Assembly (NCBI GenBank): GCA_900549015.1
Contig: URMH01000027.1
Span: forward strand, 1-36,724
Reading direction: 5' to 3'
From: an uncultured Blautia sp.
Lineage (GTDB): Bacteria > Bacillota > Clostridia > Lachnospirales > Lachnospiraceae
DNA length: 36,724 nt
The notes under the pieces were generated by a model that saw only the letters and a program-made list of their open reading frames with translations, was not told the origin of the DNA and searched no databases. The translations under genes and the position numbers were made by a program. Shown here piece by piece: positions 24,139 through 33,289 of this stretch (the stretch's first letter is position 1; each line of letters begins with the position of its first letter).

Positions 24139-24166
24139 TTGTAATCCTCGAAAAATGTGGTAAACT
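24139..24166 (+). promoter_or_regulatory. Likely promoter of typA
   Basis: TTGTAA (24139-24144), a 16-base spacer and TAAACT (24161-24166), about 75 bases before ATG 24241. A second candidate (TTGACT at 24194) has a poor -10. Confidence 0.45.
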
Positions 24167-24240
24167 TATAAATTGGATTTTTGTGCAGCAATGCTTGACT
24201 TAAAATAAAGATACTTATTTAAAGAAAGGAAATACATTTT

Positions 24241-26073
24241 ATGAAAACCAGACGGGAAGATGTACGTAACGTAGCCATTATCGCCCATGTTGACCACGGC
24301 AAAACAACCCTGGTAGACCAGCTTTTAAAACAGAGCGGCGTATTCCGTGAAAATCAGGAAGTCCAGGAACGCGTCATGGACTCCAACGACATTGAACGTG
24401 AAAGAGGAATCACCATTCTCTCAAAAAATACTGCCGTTCACTACAAAGGAACAAAAATCAACATCATCGACACACCAGGTCACGCAGACTTCGGCGGCGA
24501 GGTAGAGCGTGTCCTTAAAATGGTAGACGGTGTAATCCTTCTTGTAGACGCGTTCGAGGGGGCCATGCCTCAGACAAAATTCGTTCTGAAAAAAGCCCTT
24601 GAGCTTGATCTGCACGTAATCGTGTGCATCAACAAAATCGACCGCCCGGAAGCGCGTCCGGAAGAGGTAATTGACGAGATACTTGAGCTTCTCATGGATC
24701 TGGAAGCTTCTGACGAGCAGCTTGACTGTCCGTTTTTATATGCTTCCGCAAAAGCCGGCCACGCAGTTTTAGACCTTGCAGATACACCGGAAAACATGGC
24801 TCCGCTTTTTGAGACGATCTTAAAATACATTCCCGCACCGGAAGGGGATCCGGAGGCAGATACACAGGTTCTTATCAGCACCATCGACTACAACGAGTAT
24901 GTAGGACGTATCGGCGTCGGCAAGGTAGAAAACGGAAAAATCGCAGTAAACCAGGAACTTACTCTTTTAAACCATCATGATTCTGACAAACGCCAGAAAG
25001 TAAAAATCAGTAAATTATATGAGTTTGACGGATTAAATAAAGTGGAAGTAAAAGAGGCATCCATCGGCTCTATCGTGGCTGTTTCCGGTATTTCGGAAAT
25101 CCATATCGGAGATACCCTCTGCGGCGGCGACAAACCGGAATCCATTCCATTCCAGAAGATTTCCGAGCCGACAATCTCCATGAACTTCCTCGTAAACGAC
25201 AGCCCGCTTGCAGGACAGGAAGGAAAATATATTACCTCCCGTCATCTGCGTGACCGTCTTTACAGAGAATTAAACACAGACGTAAGCCTTCGTGTCGAAG
25301 ATACAGAGACAACAGAATGTTTCAAGGTTTCCGGACGAGGAGAACTTCATCTTTCTGTTTTGATCGAAAATATGCGCCGTGAGGGATATGAGTTCGCAGT
25401 AAGCAAACCGGAGGTTCTCTATCATACAGACGAGCGCGGCAAAAAACTTGAGCCAATGGAAATCGCATACGTGGACGTGCCGGAGGAATTTTCCGGAACT
25501 GTGATCCAGAAATTAAGCGAGCGAAAAGGCGAGCTCCAGGGCATGAGCACAGCAAGCGACGGTTCTGTGCGTCTTGAGTTCCACATTCCTTCAAGAGGTC
25601 TGATCGGATTCCGCGGGGAATTCTTAACCTCCACAAAAGGAACCGGTATTTTAAATACGATCTTTGACGGATACGCTCCTTATAAGGGAGATTTCCAGTA
25701 CCGCAAACAGGGCTCTCTCATTGCTTTCGAGGCAGGCGAGGCTGTTACTTACGGACTTTTCTCTGCACAGGAGCGCGGAACACTTTTCGTAGGACCGGGA
25801 GAAAAGGTTTACAGCGGTATGGTAATCGGTCAGAACGGAAAAGCTGAGGATATTGAGCTGAACGTATGTAAGACAAAACACCTTACAAATACTCGTTCTT
25901 CCTCCGCTGACGATGCCTTAAAGCTGACACCGCCAAAGGTATTAAGTCTTGAGCAGGCAATCGAATTTATCGACCAGGACGAGCTTCTTGAAGTAACTCC
26001 TTCAAGCCTTCGTATCCGCAAGAGGATCCTCGACCCGAGAGAACGTAAGAGAGCAGCTTTCAGAAAGAGCTGA
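24241..26073 (+). CDS. typA: Translational GTPase TypA/BipA
   Basis: Ribosome-binding GTPase involved in 50S assembly and stress or low-temperature growth. The 610-residue protein has G1 AHVDHGKTT (residues 15-23), the switch ERGITI, G3 DTPGH and G4 NKID, followed by EF-G-like domains II, III and V and the TypA-specific C-terminal domain (SLEQAIEFIDQDELLEVTP, LRIRKRIL). Length is normal. Monocistronic, strong terminator downstream. Confidence 0.97.
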   Translation: MKTRREDVRNVAIIAHVDHGKTTLVDQLLKQSGVFRENQEVQERVMDSNDIERERGITILSKNTAVHYKGTKINIIDTPGHADFGGEVERVLKMVDGVILLVDAFEGAMPQTKFVLKKALELDLHVIVCINKIDRPEARPEEVIDEILELLMDLEASDEQLDCPFLYASAKAGHAVLDLADTPENMAPLFETILKYIPAPEGDPEADTQVLISTIDYNEYVGRIGVGKVENGKIAVNQELTLLNHHDSDKRQKVKISKLYEFDGLNKVEVKEASIGSIVAVSGISEIHIGDTLCGGDKPESIPFQKISEPTISMNFLVNDSPLAGQEGKYITSRHLRDRLYRELNTDVSLRVEDTETTECFKVSGRGELHLSVLIENMRREGYEFAVSKPEVLYHTDERGKKLEPMEIAYVDVPEEFSGTVIQKLSERKGELQGMSTASDGSVRLEFHIPSRGLIGFRGEFLTSTKGTGILNTIFDGYAPYKGDFQYRKQGSLIAFEAGEAVTYGLFSAQERGTLFVGPGEKVYSGMVIGQNGKAEDIELNVCKTKHLTNTRSSSADDALKLTPPKVLSLEQAIEFIDQDELLEVTPSSLRIRKRILDPRERKRAAFRKS

Positions 26074-26117
26074 TAGAAATATCTGCGGCAGGGATTCCTG
26101 AATCTTTTCATAAAAAC

Positions 26118-26163
26118 AGCGGGACTTTTCGTGATAAACTCACGTAAAGTCCCGCTTCTTTTT
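26118..26163. terminator. Strong terminator between typA and the cobalt operon
   Basis: AGCGGGACTTT (26118-26128) pairs perfectly with AAAGTCCCGCT (26146-26156), and CGTG/CACG pair inside. TCTTTTTAT follows on the plus strand; the minus-strand side is also A/T-rich, so it can serve both converging genes. Confidence 0.9.
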
Positions 26164-26169
26164 ATATTC

Positions 26170-27831
26170 TTAATTTTCCAGCGCTTTCAGATGATTTACA
26201 AGAATCTTCCGGATTCCCGGATATTCTCCAAGACCTTTAATTACAGCTTCTACCTCATAGCCCGCGTCTTTAAACTGACTGTACCAGGATTCTGGATCGT
26301 CTCCCGCCATATCGTTTTTCGCATGGTCTCCTGCCACGATCATAAACGGTGCAAGAACGACTTTAGACGGATCATACTCTTTCACAAGCTTCATAATGCT
26401 GTCCATAGAAGGATACGCTTCCACAGTTCCAAGGAAAATATTCTTATGCCCCCTGTCCTTAAATGTATAGTCAAGCGCCGCATAAATAGAATTTGCATAA
26501 TGAGTTGTTCCATGTCCCATAAGAACAAGAACCTCGTCGTCTTTCAGATGAGAAAACTCTTCTGCCACAGCCCCGATCACCTCGCGGTTGTCCTGCTCGC
26601 TTGTAAGAAGGGGATCTCCAAAAGAAATGGAATGAAAATCTTCTCTGTAAGAAAGAGCCTCTTCCTTCATAATGTCGTTTTCGATTCCGTTGATCACATG
26701 AGTGGGCTGCACGAGAACGTCTGTGATGCCATCTGCCCGCATTTTCTCCATTGCTTCTTTTACGGTATCGATATGCACATGATCTCTTTTATTTACTTTA
26801 TTGATGATCATTTTGCTTGTCCACGCTCTGTAAAGAGGATACTCCGGAAAAGCAGCCTGCATATCTTTTTCAATGGCATCAATCGTAACCTCTCTTGTAT
26901 CGTTATGGCTTGTTCCAAAGCTTACTGCCAGGATTGCCTTCTTTGTGGTATCTGACATCTGTTTCTTACCTCCGTAATACGTGTTTAAATTTACTTCTTC
27001 TATATACCCTTCCAGAGCCTTCAGGTTTTTGGGGAATGGAAGGGAAGATTTTAAAATGCCTTTCTTACAAAGGCTTTCAAAAAGCTCCAGCACTGCCGGC
27101 GGCTCAAGATTGGTCTGGCGAAGCGCTGCTCTGTTTCCAAAAACCTCCTCCGGGCTTCCGTTCATAAGAACTTTTCCCTCATGAAAAAGAATCACTTTAT
27201 CCGCCCATTCATAAGCATAATTCACATCATGTGTAGCCATAAGAACCGTAATCCCGCTCGCTGTCATCTGCTCCACAATGCGATTTACCATTGTCGTATG
27301 ACGCGGATCAAGAGCTGCAGCCGGCTCATCGAGAATAATAATTTCCGGGTGCATCACAAGAATATCGGCAATGGAAACCTGCTTTTTCTGACCTCCGCTT
27401 AACGCATGGGTGGGCTTGCTGCGAAATGGTGTGATCTCCAGATAATCGATTACTTCCTCCACCTCTTTTTTCGCCTGCTCCTCAGAAACTCCCAGGTTTA
27501 AAATCCCAAAAGAAATTTCCTGATATACGCTGGCTGAAAAAAGCTGGTTGTCCGGATCCTGAAATACGATCCCTACCTTACTTCGAAGATCAAGAAGACC
27601 TTTTTTATTATACTTTACTTCTTTTCCATCAAGATAAAGCTTCCCTTTCTGGGGCTTATGGATTCCGGTACAGCACAGGAAAAAAGTGGATTTTCCGCTG
27701 CCGTTTGCTCCCATTACCGCTACCTTCTGCCCTTTTTTTATTTCCAGCGAAAGACCATTCAGAGAATGAGAATTGTCATCGTCATATGAAAAATACAGAT
27801 TTTCCGCTTTTAAAATAATGTCTGCGCTCAT
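26170..27831 (-). CDS. cbiO-cbiK: CbiO-CbiK fusion: cobalt ECF ATPase joined to sirohydrochlorin cobaltochelatase
   Basis: One uninterrupted frame of 553 residues. Residues 1-291 are a complete CbiO ATPase of the cobalt ECF transporter: Walker A GANGSGKST, signature LSGGQKKQVS, Walker B IIILDEPAAALDP, H-loop ATHD. Residues 292-553 are a complete anaerobic cobaltochelatase CbiK: LAVSFGTSHNDTR, MGHGTTHYANS with the presumed metal-binding histidine, and MIVAGDHAKNDMAG. The joint codon is ATG (26958) preceded by GGAGG nine bases upstream, exactly like a free-standing cbiK start. A full fusion and a separate 262-residue CbiK may both be made. Start 27831 (ATGA overlap with cbiQ, GGAGGAGA upstream) is preferred over ATG 27849. 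Last gene of cbiMNQO. Confidence 0.92.
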   Translation of the reverse strand: MSADIILKAENLYFSYDDDNSHSLNGLSLEIKKGQKVAVMGANGSGKSTFFLCCTGIHKPQKGKLYLDGKEVKYNKKGLLDLRSKVGIVFQDPDNQLFSASVYQEISFGILNLGVSEEQAKKEVEEVIDYLEITPFRSKPTHALSGGQKKQVSIADILVMHPEIIILDEPAAALDPRHTTMVNRIVEQMTASGITVLMATHDVNYAYEWADKVILFHEGKVLMNGSPEEVFGNRAALRQTNLEPPAVLELFESLCKKGILKSSLPFPKNLKALEGYIEEVNLNTYYGGKKQMSDTTKKAILAVSFGTSHNDTREVTIDAIEKDMQAAFPEYPLYRAWTSKMIINKVNKRDHVHIDTVKEAMEKMRADGITDVLVQPTHVINGIENDIMKEEALSYREDFHSISFGDPLLTSEQDNREVIGAVAEEFSHLKDDEVLVLMGHGTTHYANSIYAALDYTFKDRGHKNIFLGTVEAYPSMDSIMKLVKEYDPSKVVLAPFMIVAGDHAKNDMAGDDPESWYSQFKDAGYEVEAVIKGLGEYPGIRKILVNHLKALEN

Positions 27832-28604
27832 AAAAAAAATCTCCTCCATACGGCAAAAATAAGAAGCGCCGTATCAAAAACTATAATCGCTGCGATAATT
27901 TTTTTCTTCGGTTTTCTGTTCTCTGTAAGCACACGTATCGTTCCGTCGTAACATCTTGCTTCCATTGCGTCATACAGGCGGTTTGCCCGCTTTACTGCCC
28001 GTATCATAAGAACAGAGCCAAGAAGACCGAAGGATTTCACAGAAGTGCGGTAATCCTTATTTCCAAGTCTGCATTTCTGGGAAACGGAAATAGCGGACGC
28101 CGTTTCCATAAGCACAAAGATAAACCGATAGATCAAAAGCATCAGTTCTATAAGAAGCCCCGGACAGTGAAGCTTTCGCAGAACCTCCAGAATATCCGGC
28201 ATAGGCGTGGAAAATGCCAGAAAGTACAGGCAGGAAACCGCGGCGAGAGCCGTTAAAATAAGCTGCAGAGCATAAAAAAACGAGTAATGGCTTGCCGTAA
28301 TATACCAGTCTCCCACAGGAACCGCAAGAAAATCCATCGGCGTTTTCTTTACATTAAACATAACTGCCGCAGTGCTTAAAAATAAAAAAGCAAGGGGAAT
28401 CGTCAAAAACTTTAAATAGCGCAAAACAGGGACTCCTCCCTTCCATATGGTAAGAATCCCTGTCACTGCCAGTACAATGGCTGCCACCTCCACAGAACGG
28501 CTCATTACACAGATACAAAGGGTAATGACAGAAAATGCAAATTTCTCTCCTGCATTTTCATACCGAAGCTTTGAGTTGTAACACAGTTTATCAATGGTAA
28601 TCAT
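27828..28604 (-). CDS. cbiQ: Cobalt ECF transporter T component
   Basis: The membrane scaffold coupling CbiO to the CbiMN substrate-binding unit. The 258-residue protein has about five helices and the cytoplasmic coupling segment with the A-R motif (MEARCYDG; commonly ARG). It ends in ATGA overlap with the cbiO part and starts three bases after cbiN. Confidence 0.92.
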   Translation of the reverse strand: MITIDKLCYNSKLRYENAGEKFAFSVITLCICVMSRSVEVAAIVLAVTGILTIWKGGVPVLRYLKFLTIPLAFLFLSTAAVMFNVKKTPMDFLAVPVGDWYITASHYSFFYALQLILTALAAVSCLYFLAFSTPMPDILEVLRKLHCPGLLIELMLLIYRFIFVLMETASAISVSQKCRLGNKDYRTSVKSFGLLGSVLMIRAVKRANRLYDAMEARCYDGTIRVLTENRKPKKKIIAAIIVFDTALLIFAVWRRFFL

Positions 28605-28607
28605 TGG

Positions 28608-28907
28608 TTATTCCTCTTTCAGCCATTTTCTGCGCTCCACAAAGCGCCCCATAATAAATGCGATAATTCCAACGCCGATTCCTGTCTGAAGGCAGAAAAT
28701 AAGACTTTCCACTTCTCCCGGAAGCTCTCCGCCTATAAGCTTTTCAAGAACAGGCGTCGCCCACGGCTGGTAAGAGGAGTCCACTTCCTCCACCACAGTG
28801 CTTCCCGCATCGTCAGAACCGCCAAATTCTGCATCTTTTAACACAAACAGAGGCACAAAGGCAATCAGGAAAATCACAAGAATGCCAAGCAGTACTTTCT
28901 TTTTCAT
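28608..28907 (-). CDS. cbiN: Cobalt transport protein CbiN
   Basis: The 99-residue protein has two membrane helices (residues 5-22 and about 68-88) bracketing an external loop with the family segment SSYQPWATPVLE. CbiN works with CbiM to load Co2+. One base separates it from cbiM. Confidence 0.92.
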   Translation of the reverse strand: MKKKVLLGILVIFLIAFVPLFVLKDAEFGGSDDAGSTVVEEVDSSYQPWATPVLEKLIGGELPGEVESLIFCLQTGIGVGIIAFIMGRFVERRKWLKEE

Positions 28908-28908
28908 C

Positions 28909-29655
28909 TTATTTTCCCTCCTTTAAGTAGCCGATTAATTTAAGCTCCGGTTTTGCATACGTCTCAAGTCCCATAATAATGAGGACTGTGATAATTCCCT
29001 CGATAATGGCAAGGGGAACCTGTGTTGGCGCAAACACAACAAGGAATTTGCCAAATGCCGCCCCGAATGTAGTATCTGCATTATGTGCAAGAGCCATCTG
29101 TCCTGCTGTCACGCAGTAAGTAAACAGATCTCCCAGAGCTGCCGCAAGAAAAATATTAACCTTTTTATTCATCTTTGTTTTTCCAAGCAGCTTATAAATC
29201 CCGTATGACACAAACGGTCCCGCAATCGCCATAGAAAACGTATTTGCCCCAATCGTAGTAAGACCGCCGTGCGCCAGAAGAAGCGCCTGGAACAGAAGTA
29301 CGATCAATCCGAGAACAGATACGGCTGCCGGTCCGAAAAGGATAGCCCCAAGCCCTGTACCTGTCATATGAGAACAGCTTCCTGTGACAGATGGAATCTT
29401 CAGGGAGGAAATTACAAATATAAAAGCTCCGGACACCGCCAGTAACGTGATCAGATTTCTGTGCTCGTTTAATGTCTTCTTAATAGACAGAAAACCTGCT
29501 GCCAGAAATGGAATGCATAACGCGCCCCAGGCAATACAAAAGCCTCCCGGAAGGTATCCTTCCATAATGTGCATGGCGTTTACAGAGGGCATAATGCCGA
29601 AGGCGAGGGCAAAAAATGCCGCTGCCATAAGAATATGTTTCTGTTTTTTGTTCAT
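28909..29655 (-). CDS. cbiM: Cobalt ECF transporter S component CbiM
   Basis: Substrate-specific subunit for Co2+. The 248-residue precursor has a Sec signal peptide (KHILMAAAFFALAFGIMPSVNA) so that the mature protein begins MHIMEGYLPGG, whose N-terminal Met-His is the known metal-binding site. About six further helices follow. Start 29655 with GAGGAG six bases upstream is preferred over ATG 29670. First gene of the riboswitch-controlled operon. Confidence 0.93.
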   Translation of the reverse strand: MNKKQKHILMAAAFFALAFGIMPSVNAMHIMEGYLPGGFCIAWGALCIPFLAAGFLSIKKTLNEHRNLITLLAVSGAFIFVISSLKIPSVTGSCSHMTGTGLGAILFGPAAVSVLGLIVLLFQALLLAHGGLTTIGANTFSMAIAGPFVSYGIYKLLGKTKMNKKVNIFLAAALGDLFTYCVTAGQMALAHNADTTFGAAFGKFLVVFAPTQVPLAIIEGIITVLIIMGLETYAKPELKLIGYLKEGK

Positions 29656-29683
29656 TTTTCTTCTCCTCACTTTGTAGTAGAAC

Positions 29684-29717
29684 GAAAAAGAACCTGCGGT
29701 ATCATACCTGCAGGTTC
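29684..29717 (-). terminator. Terminator downstream of the cobalamin riboswitch
   Basis: On the minus strand GAACCTGC (29710-29717) pairs with GCAGGTTC (29690-29697), with GGTATGATACC pairing inside, followed by TTTTTCGTT. It lies 35 bases before cbiM and is the expression platform of the riboswitch. Confidence 0.85.
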
Positions 29718-29783
29718 ATAAAGAAAAGCAGACAGCGCCGCTTTTCTTTACACAAGGCCATCGTTCGTAACCTGCGTAATCCT

Positions 29784-29938
29784 ATATATAAGGCAGGTTT
29801 TCTGACTTGGTATCATCACTGTATTTTGCCTTCCCGAAAACTCAGTGGCATATTAAAACACAGCTCCTCCTTACAGCGGCGTGACCGTGTAAGATTTTCA
29901 CTTAACTTCCCTTTATCCGAAGATAAAACCTTATATAT
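29784..29938 (-). promoter_or_regulatory. Cobalamin riboswitch
   Basis: On the minus strand the conserved blocks appear in order: AAAGGGAAGT, GTGAAAATC, CACGGTCACGCCGCTGTAA, GCCACTG, GGGAAGGC, GATGATACCAAGTCAGAAA and ACCTGCC. The closing stem P1 pairs ATATATAAGG (29929-29938) with CCTTATATAT (29784-29793). It precedes cbiM, a normal target; B12 binding is expected to turn the operon off. Confidence 0.95.
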
Positions 29939-29971
29939 TTTAATTGTTCTTTATCTTGTCATTTCTTTATC

Positions 29972-30000
29972 ATCTTATCATATGAAAAATCGGATAGCAA
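29972..30000 (-). promoter_or_regulatory. Promoter of the cobalt operon
   Basis: On the minus strand TTGCTA (29995-30000), a 17-base spacer and TAAGAT (29972-29977), just after the aminotransferase stop and upstream of the riboswitch. No terminator is seen between the aminotransferase and this promoter, so read-through from the ior operon into the riboswitch is possible. Confidence 0.7.
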
Positions 30001-30006
30001 GATATT

Positions 30007-31200
30007 TTATTTCTTTAATCCAAATTCCTCTGCCAGCTTCGCAAACTGAGGAAGCGCATTTACAATCGTGTCATAGGAAACGCAGTACGCAAGGCGCACA
30101 TATCCGGAACACGCAAAAGAACTTCCCGGAACCATGAGAATGTTGTACTTCTTCGCCGCTTGGCAAAACTCCTTCTCATCTTCCACAGGGGATTTCACAA
30201 AAAGATAAAATGCTCCCTGTGGTTTGATGCAGGAAAAACCAAGCTCTTTTAAGCCGTTGTAAAGAGCCAGACGATTCTTGTCATAAGCTGCCACATCTAC
30301 CTCTGCATCTACACATTTTCCGATTACTTTCTGCATGAGAGAAGGCGCATTCACACTTCCTAAAATTCGGTTTGCAATAGAAGCTGCCGCCAAAAGCTCT
30401 TCACTTCCGTCCGCCTCATCGGGAATCACAAGATAACCGATACGTTCCCCCGGAAGAGAAAGAGATTTGCTGTAAGAATACCCGACAACTGTATTATCAT
30501 AATACTTTGTAAGGTACGGCACTTCCACGCCATCGTATGCAAGCTCACGGTAAGGCTCGTCAGAAATCAGATAAATCACGCTTCCGAACTCTTTCTGTTT
30601 CTTTTCCAGAATGGCAGAAAGCTTCTGAATGGTTTCCTCAGAATATACAACTCCTGTAGGGTTGTGCGGCGTATTTACGATCACTGCCTTTGTCTTTGAC
30701 GTGATTTTTCCCTCAAGCTCCACAAGATTCGGCTGAAAAGTCTCTGTATCCGGAGAGATTTCCACAAGAACGCCGTCATAATTTCGCACATATGCGCCAT
30801 ATTCCAGAAAATACGGTGCAAATACAATAACTTCGTCCCCGGGATTTAAAACTGTTTTCAGAATCACATTCAGCCCGCTTGCAGCGCCCACTGTCATGAT
30901 CAGGTTTTTTCCCTGAAAGGCAGTTCCAAAACGGCGGTTTAAAGATTCCGCAATGGTCTGGCGCACATCTTCAAAACCGGCGTTGCTCATATAGCCGTGA
31001 AGTGTCGTTGGATTTTCTTCATTTACAAGCTCAATAATTGCCTGGCGCACACAGTCCGGCGCCGGAACGCTTGGATTTCCAAGACTGAAATCAAACACAT
31101 TTTCCGCACCGTACTTTGCACGAAGGCGGTTTCCCTCCTCGAACATCATACGGATTGCGGAATTATTCTCTACAAAAGGCTTCATTTTTTCTGAAATCAT
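30007..31200 (-). CDS. PLP-dependent class I/II aminotransferase, likely aromatic amino acid type
   Basis: The 397-residue protein starts MISEKMKPFVENNSAIRMMF. It has the fold-type I aminotransferase order: substrate-binding NTPHNPTG, DEPYRELAY, and the PLP lysine in SYSKSLSLPGERIGYL. An upstream ATG (31296) lies in the transporter gene; AGGAGGG before 31200 fixes the start. It is the last gene after iorA, iorB and an NSS transporter, so transamination of aromatic amino acids to aryl-pyruvates is the best inference; sequence alone allows aspartate or other substrates. Confidence 0.88.
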   Translation of the reverse strand: MISEKMKPFVENNSAIRMMFEEGNRLRAKYGAENVFDFSLGNPSVPAPDCVRQAIIELVNEENPTTLHGYMSNAGFEDVRQTIAESLNRRFGTAFQGKNLIMTVGAASGLNVILKTVLNPGDEVIVFAPYFLEYGAYVRNYDGVLVEISPDTETFQPNLVELEGKITSKTKAVIVNTPHNPTGVVYSEETIQKLSAILEKKQKEFGSVIYLISDEPYRELAYDGVEVPYLTKYYDNTVVGYSYSKSLSLPGERIGYLVIPDEADGSEELLAAASIANRILGSVNAPSLMQKVIGKCVDAEVDVAAYDKNRLALYNGLKELGFSCIKPQGAFYLFVKSPVEDEKEFCQAAKKYNILMVPGSSFACSGYVRLAYCVSYDTIVNALPQFAKLAEEFGLKK

Positions 31201-31211
31201 GATTTTCCCTC

Positions 31212-32690
31212 CTAGCTTTTTTCTGTTTTCTTTTTCTTTCCACCAAAAATAAACCATGCAATTAATGCCAGTACAGCAAGGGATACTGCCATCCATGCCG
31301 CCAAAACACCGGTACCTTGTCCTGCAAATTTATCATAGTAGCCCTTCAGATAAATGACTACAATGACAACCGGAATGACCACCAGCATATAGAAACGAAT
31401 TCCTCCCGGGAATTTTAAGCCCTTCCCTGTATTTACTTCTTTTATAAAGTTGTCCCAGCCCCATCCATATTTAGAGACACAGAACATAACATAAACAACG
31501 GAACCGAGAGGAAGAATGTTATTCGATACAATAAAATCCTCCAGATCCATAATGTTGGAGCCTGCTCCAAAAGGCATAAAGCCGGATAAAACATTAAATC
31601 CTAAAATTGCCGGAAGAGACAGAAGGGGAATCCCCACAAGGTTTATAATAACTGCCTTTTTTCTGCTCCAGCCGAAAAGATCTATTCCATAAGAAATAAT
31701 ATTTTCAAATACTGCCGTCACAGTAGACAGGGCTGCAAAAAACAGGAAAAGGAAAAACATAGCTCCCCAGAACTGTCCCCCTGCCATTTTGTTGAACACG
31801 TTTGGAAGGGCAATAAACACAAGTCCCGGTCCTGCTCCCGGCTCTACTCCATATGCGAAACATGCAGGAATTACAATCAGCCCTGCCATTGTTGCCACAA
31901 ACGTATCAAGGATTAAAATATGAACAGATTCTCCTGCAAGCGAACGGTCTTTTGAGAGATAACTTCCGAAAATCGTCATAGAACCGGCGCCGATACTCAA
32001 AGTAAAAAACGCCTGGGACATAGCCCCGAAAATCATATTTCCAAGTCCTACTTCACGAATGCTGTCCATATTTGGAACAAGATAAAAACGCACGCCTTCC
32101 TCTGCCCCCGGAAGTGTCAGGGAACGTACTGCAAGAACAACGATCAGCACAAGAAGACAGGTCATCATCACCTTTGTGATTTTTTCCAGACCTCTCTGTA
32201 CGCCCAGTGAGCAGATTAAAAATCCGAGAATGACAACAGCGATCATCCAGCCTGTCATAATTCCCGGTGACGCCAGCATCTTGTCATATCCCTGCTGTAC
32301 TGCCTCTGTTGTGACGCCGGAAAATTCTCCCTTTGCCATGCGGTAACAGTAGTATGCCATCCAGCCTGCAACCATTGTATAAAACATCATAAGAACATAG
32401 TTTGATACCATGCTCATGTAACTGAATTTATGGAAATTAGAACCCTTTGGTTCCAGCTCATGGAATGCTCTTGCCGTACTTTTTCTGCTGGCGCGGCCTA
32501 CAGAAAACTCACACACAAGAATGGGAAGCCCCAGAACCAAAAGAAACAGAAGATACATGAGGATAAACGCCGCTCCTCCGTATTCCCCCGCCATATAAGG
32601 GAACTTCCACACATTTCCAAGACCGATCGCACAGCCCGCAGAGACGAGAATAAATCCCATTCTGGAGCCAAATTTTTCTCTTTCTTTCAA
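31212..32690 (-). CDS. Sodium-dependent transporter, NSS family
   Basis: The 492-residue protein opens with the NSS signature (GFILVSAGCAIGLGNVWKFPY) that binds sodium and substrate in helix 1, and has about 11-12 membrane helices. Bacterial relatives (MhsT, TnaT, Tyt1) carry hydrophobic or aromatic amino acids such as tryptophan and tyrosine. Its place between iorB and an aminotransferase supports an aromatic substrate. Eleven bases before the aminotransferase. Confidence 0.93.
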   Translation of the reverse strand: MKEREKFGSRMGFILVSAGCAIGLGNVWKFPYMAGEYGGAAFILMYLLFLLVLGLPILVCEFSVGRASRKSTARAFHELEPKGSNFHKFSYMSMVSNYVLMMFYTMVAGWMAYYCYRMAKGEFSGVTTEAVQQGYDKMLASPGIMTGWMIAVVILGFLICSLGVQRGLEKITKVMMTCLLVLIVVLAVRSLTLPGAEEGVRFYLVPNMDSIREVGLGNMIFGAMSQAFFTLSIGAGSMTIFGSYLSKDRSLAGESVHILILDTFVATMAGLIVIPACFAYGVEPGAGPGLVFIALPNVFNKMAGGQFWGAMFFLFLFFAALSTVTAVFENIISYGIDLFGWSRKKAVIINLVGIPLLSLPAILGFNVLSGFMPFGAGSNIMDLEDFIVSNNILPLGSVVYVMFCVSKYGWGWDNFIKEVNTGKGLKFPGGIRFYMLVVIPVVIVVIYLKGYYDKFAGQGTGVLAAWMAVSLAVLALIAWFIFGGKKKKTEKS

Positions 32691-32704
32691 CTATCTTTCT
32701 CCTT

Positions 32705-33286
32705 TCACGCCTGGCAGGTAATGGCGTCCATACCTACCTTCAATGCTTTTTTATTTAATTCCAGAAACTGCGGCTTGATATTTGCCTTCAGGATCTCGTC
32801 CCAGTCGATATGTTCCAGCCCCATAGAGCGGATAATCGTTCCGAGAAGGATAATATTTGCCGCTTTTTCATTTCCAAGCGCTCTTGCAAGGCCGGTTGCA
32901 TTTACCACCTTTGCCTGTACATGCTTTTCGATTTCTTCCATTACATCTTCCGGGTATTCCTCATCTCCTGTGATAACGGACATGGAAGGAATTTCCTCAT
33001 TATTTACAACAAGCGTTCCGTCTTCTTTTAAATAATCAAGAGCGCGCAAAGCCTCCATCTTTTCAAAAGAAACCACAATGTCTGCCTTTCCCTTTTCAAT
33101 CACAGGGGACATGACCTTTTCCCCGTAGCGCACCTGAGAAGATACGCTGCCCCCTCTCTGGGACATTCCGTGGATTTCACTCATTTTCACATCGTATCCC
33201 GCTTCCATAAGACCATTTGTGAGGATCTTGCTGGCGAGAATGGTTCCCTGTCCTCCTACACCTACCAGTAAAATACTTTTTGTCAT
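32705..33286 (-). CDS. iorB: Indolepyruvate oxidoreductase subunit beta
   Basis: The 193-residue gamma-type subunit begins SILLVGVGGQGTILASKIL with the glycine-rich motif at residues 8-13, then SEIHGMSQRGGSVSSQVRYG. It forms a complex with IorA that decarboxylates aryl-pyruvates to aryl-acetyl-CoA and reduces ferredoxin. Three bases after iorA. Confidence 0.93.
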   Translation of the reverse strand: MTKSILLVGVGGQGTILASKILTNGLMEAGYDVKMSEIHGMSQRGGSVSSQVRYGEKVMSPVIEKGKADIVVSFEKMEALRALDYLKEDGTLVVNNEEIPSMSVITGDEEYPEDVMEEIEKHVQAKVVNATGLARALGNEKAANIILLGTIIRSMGLEHIDWDEILKANIKPQFLELNKKALKVGMDAITCQA

Positions 33287-33289
33287 GGC

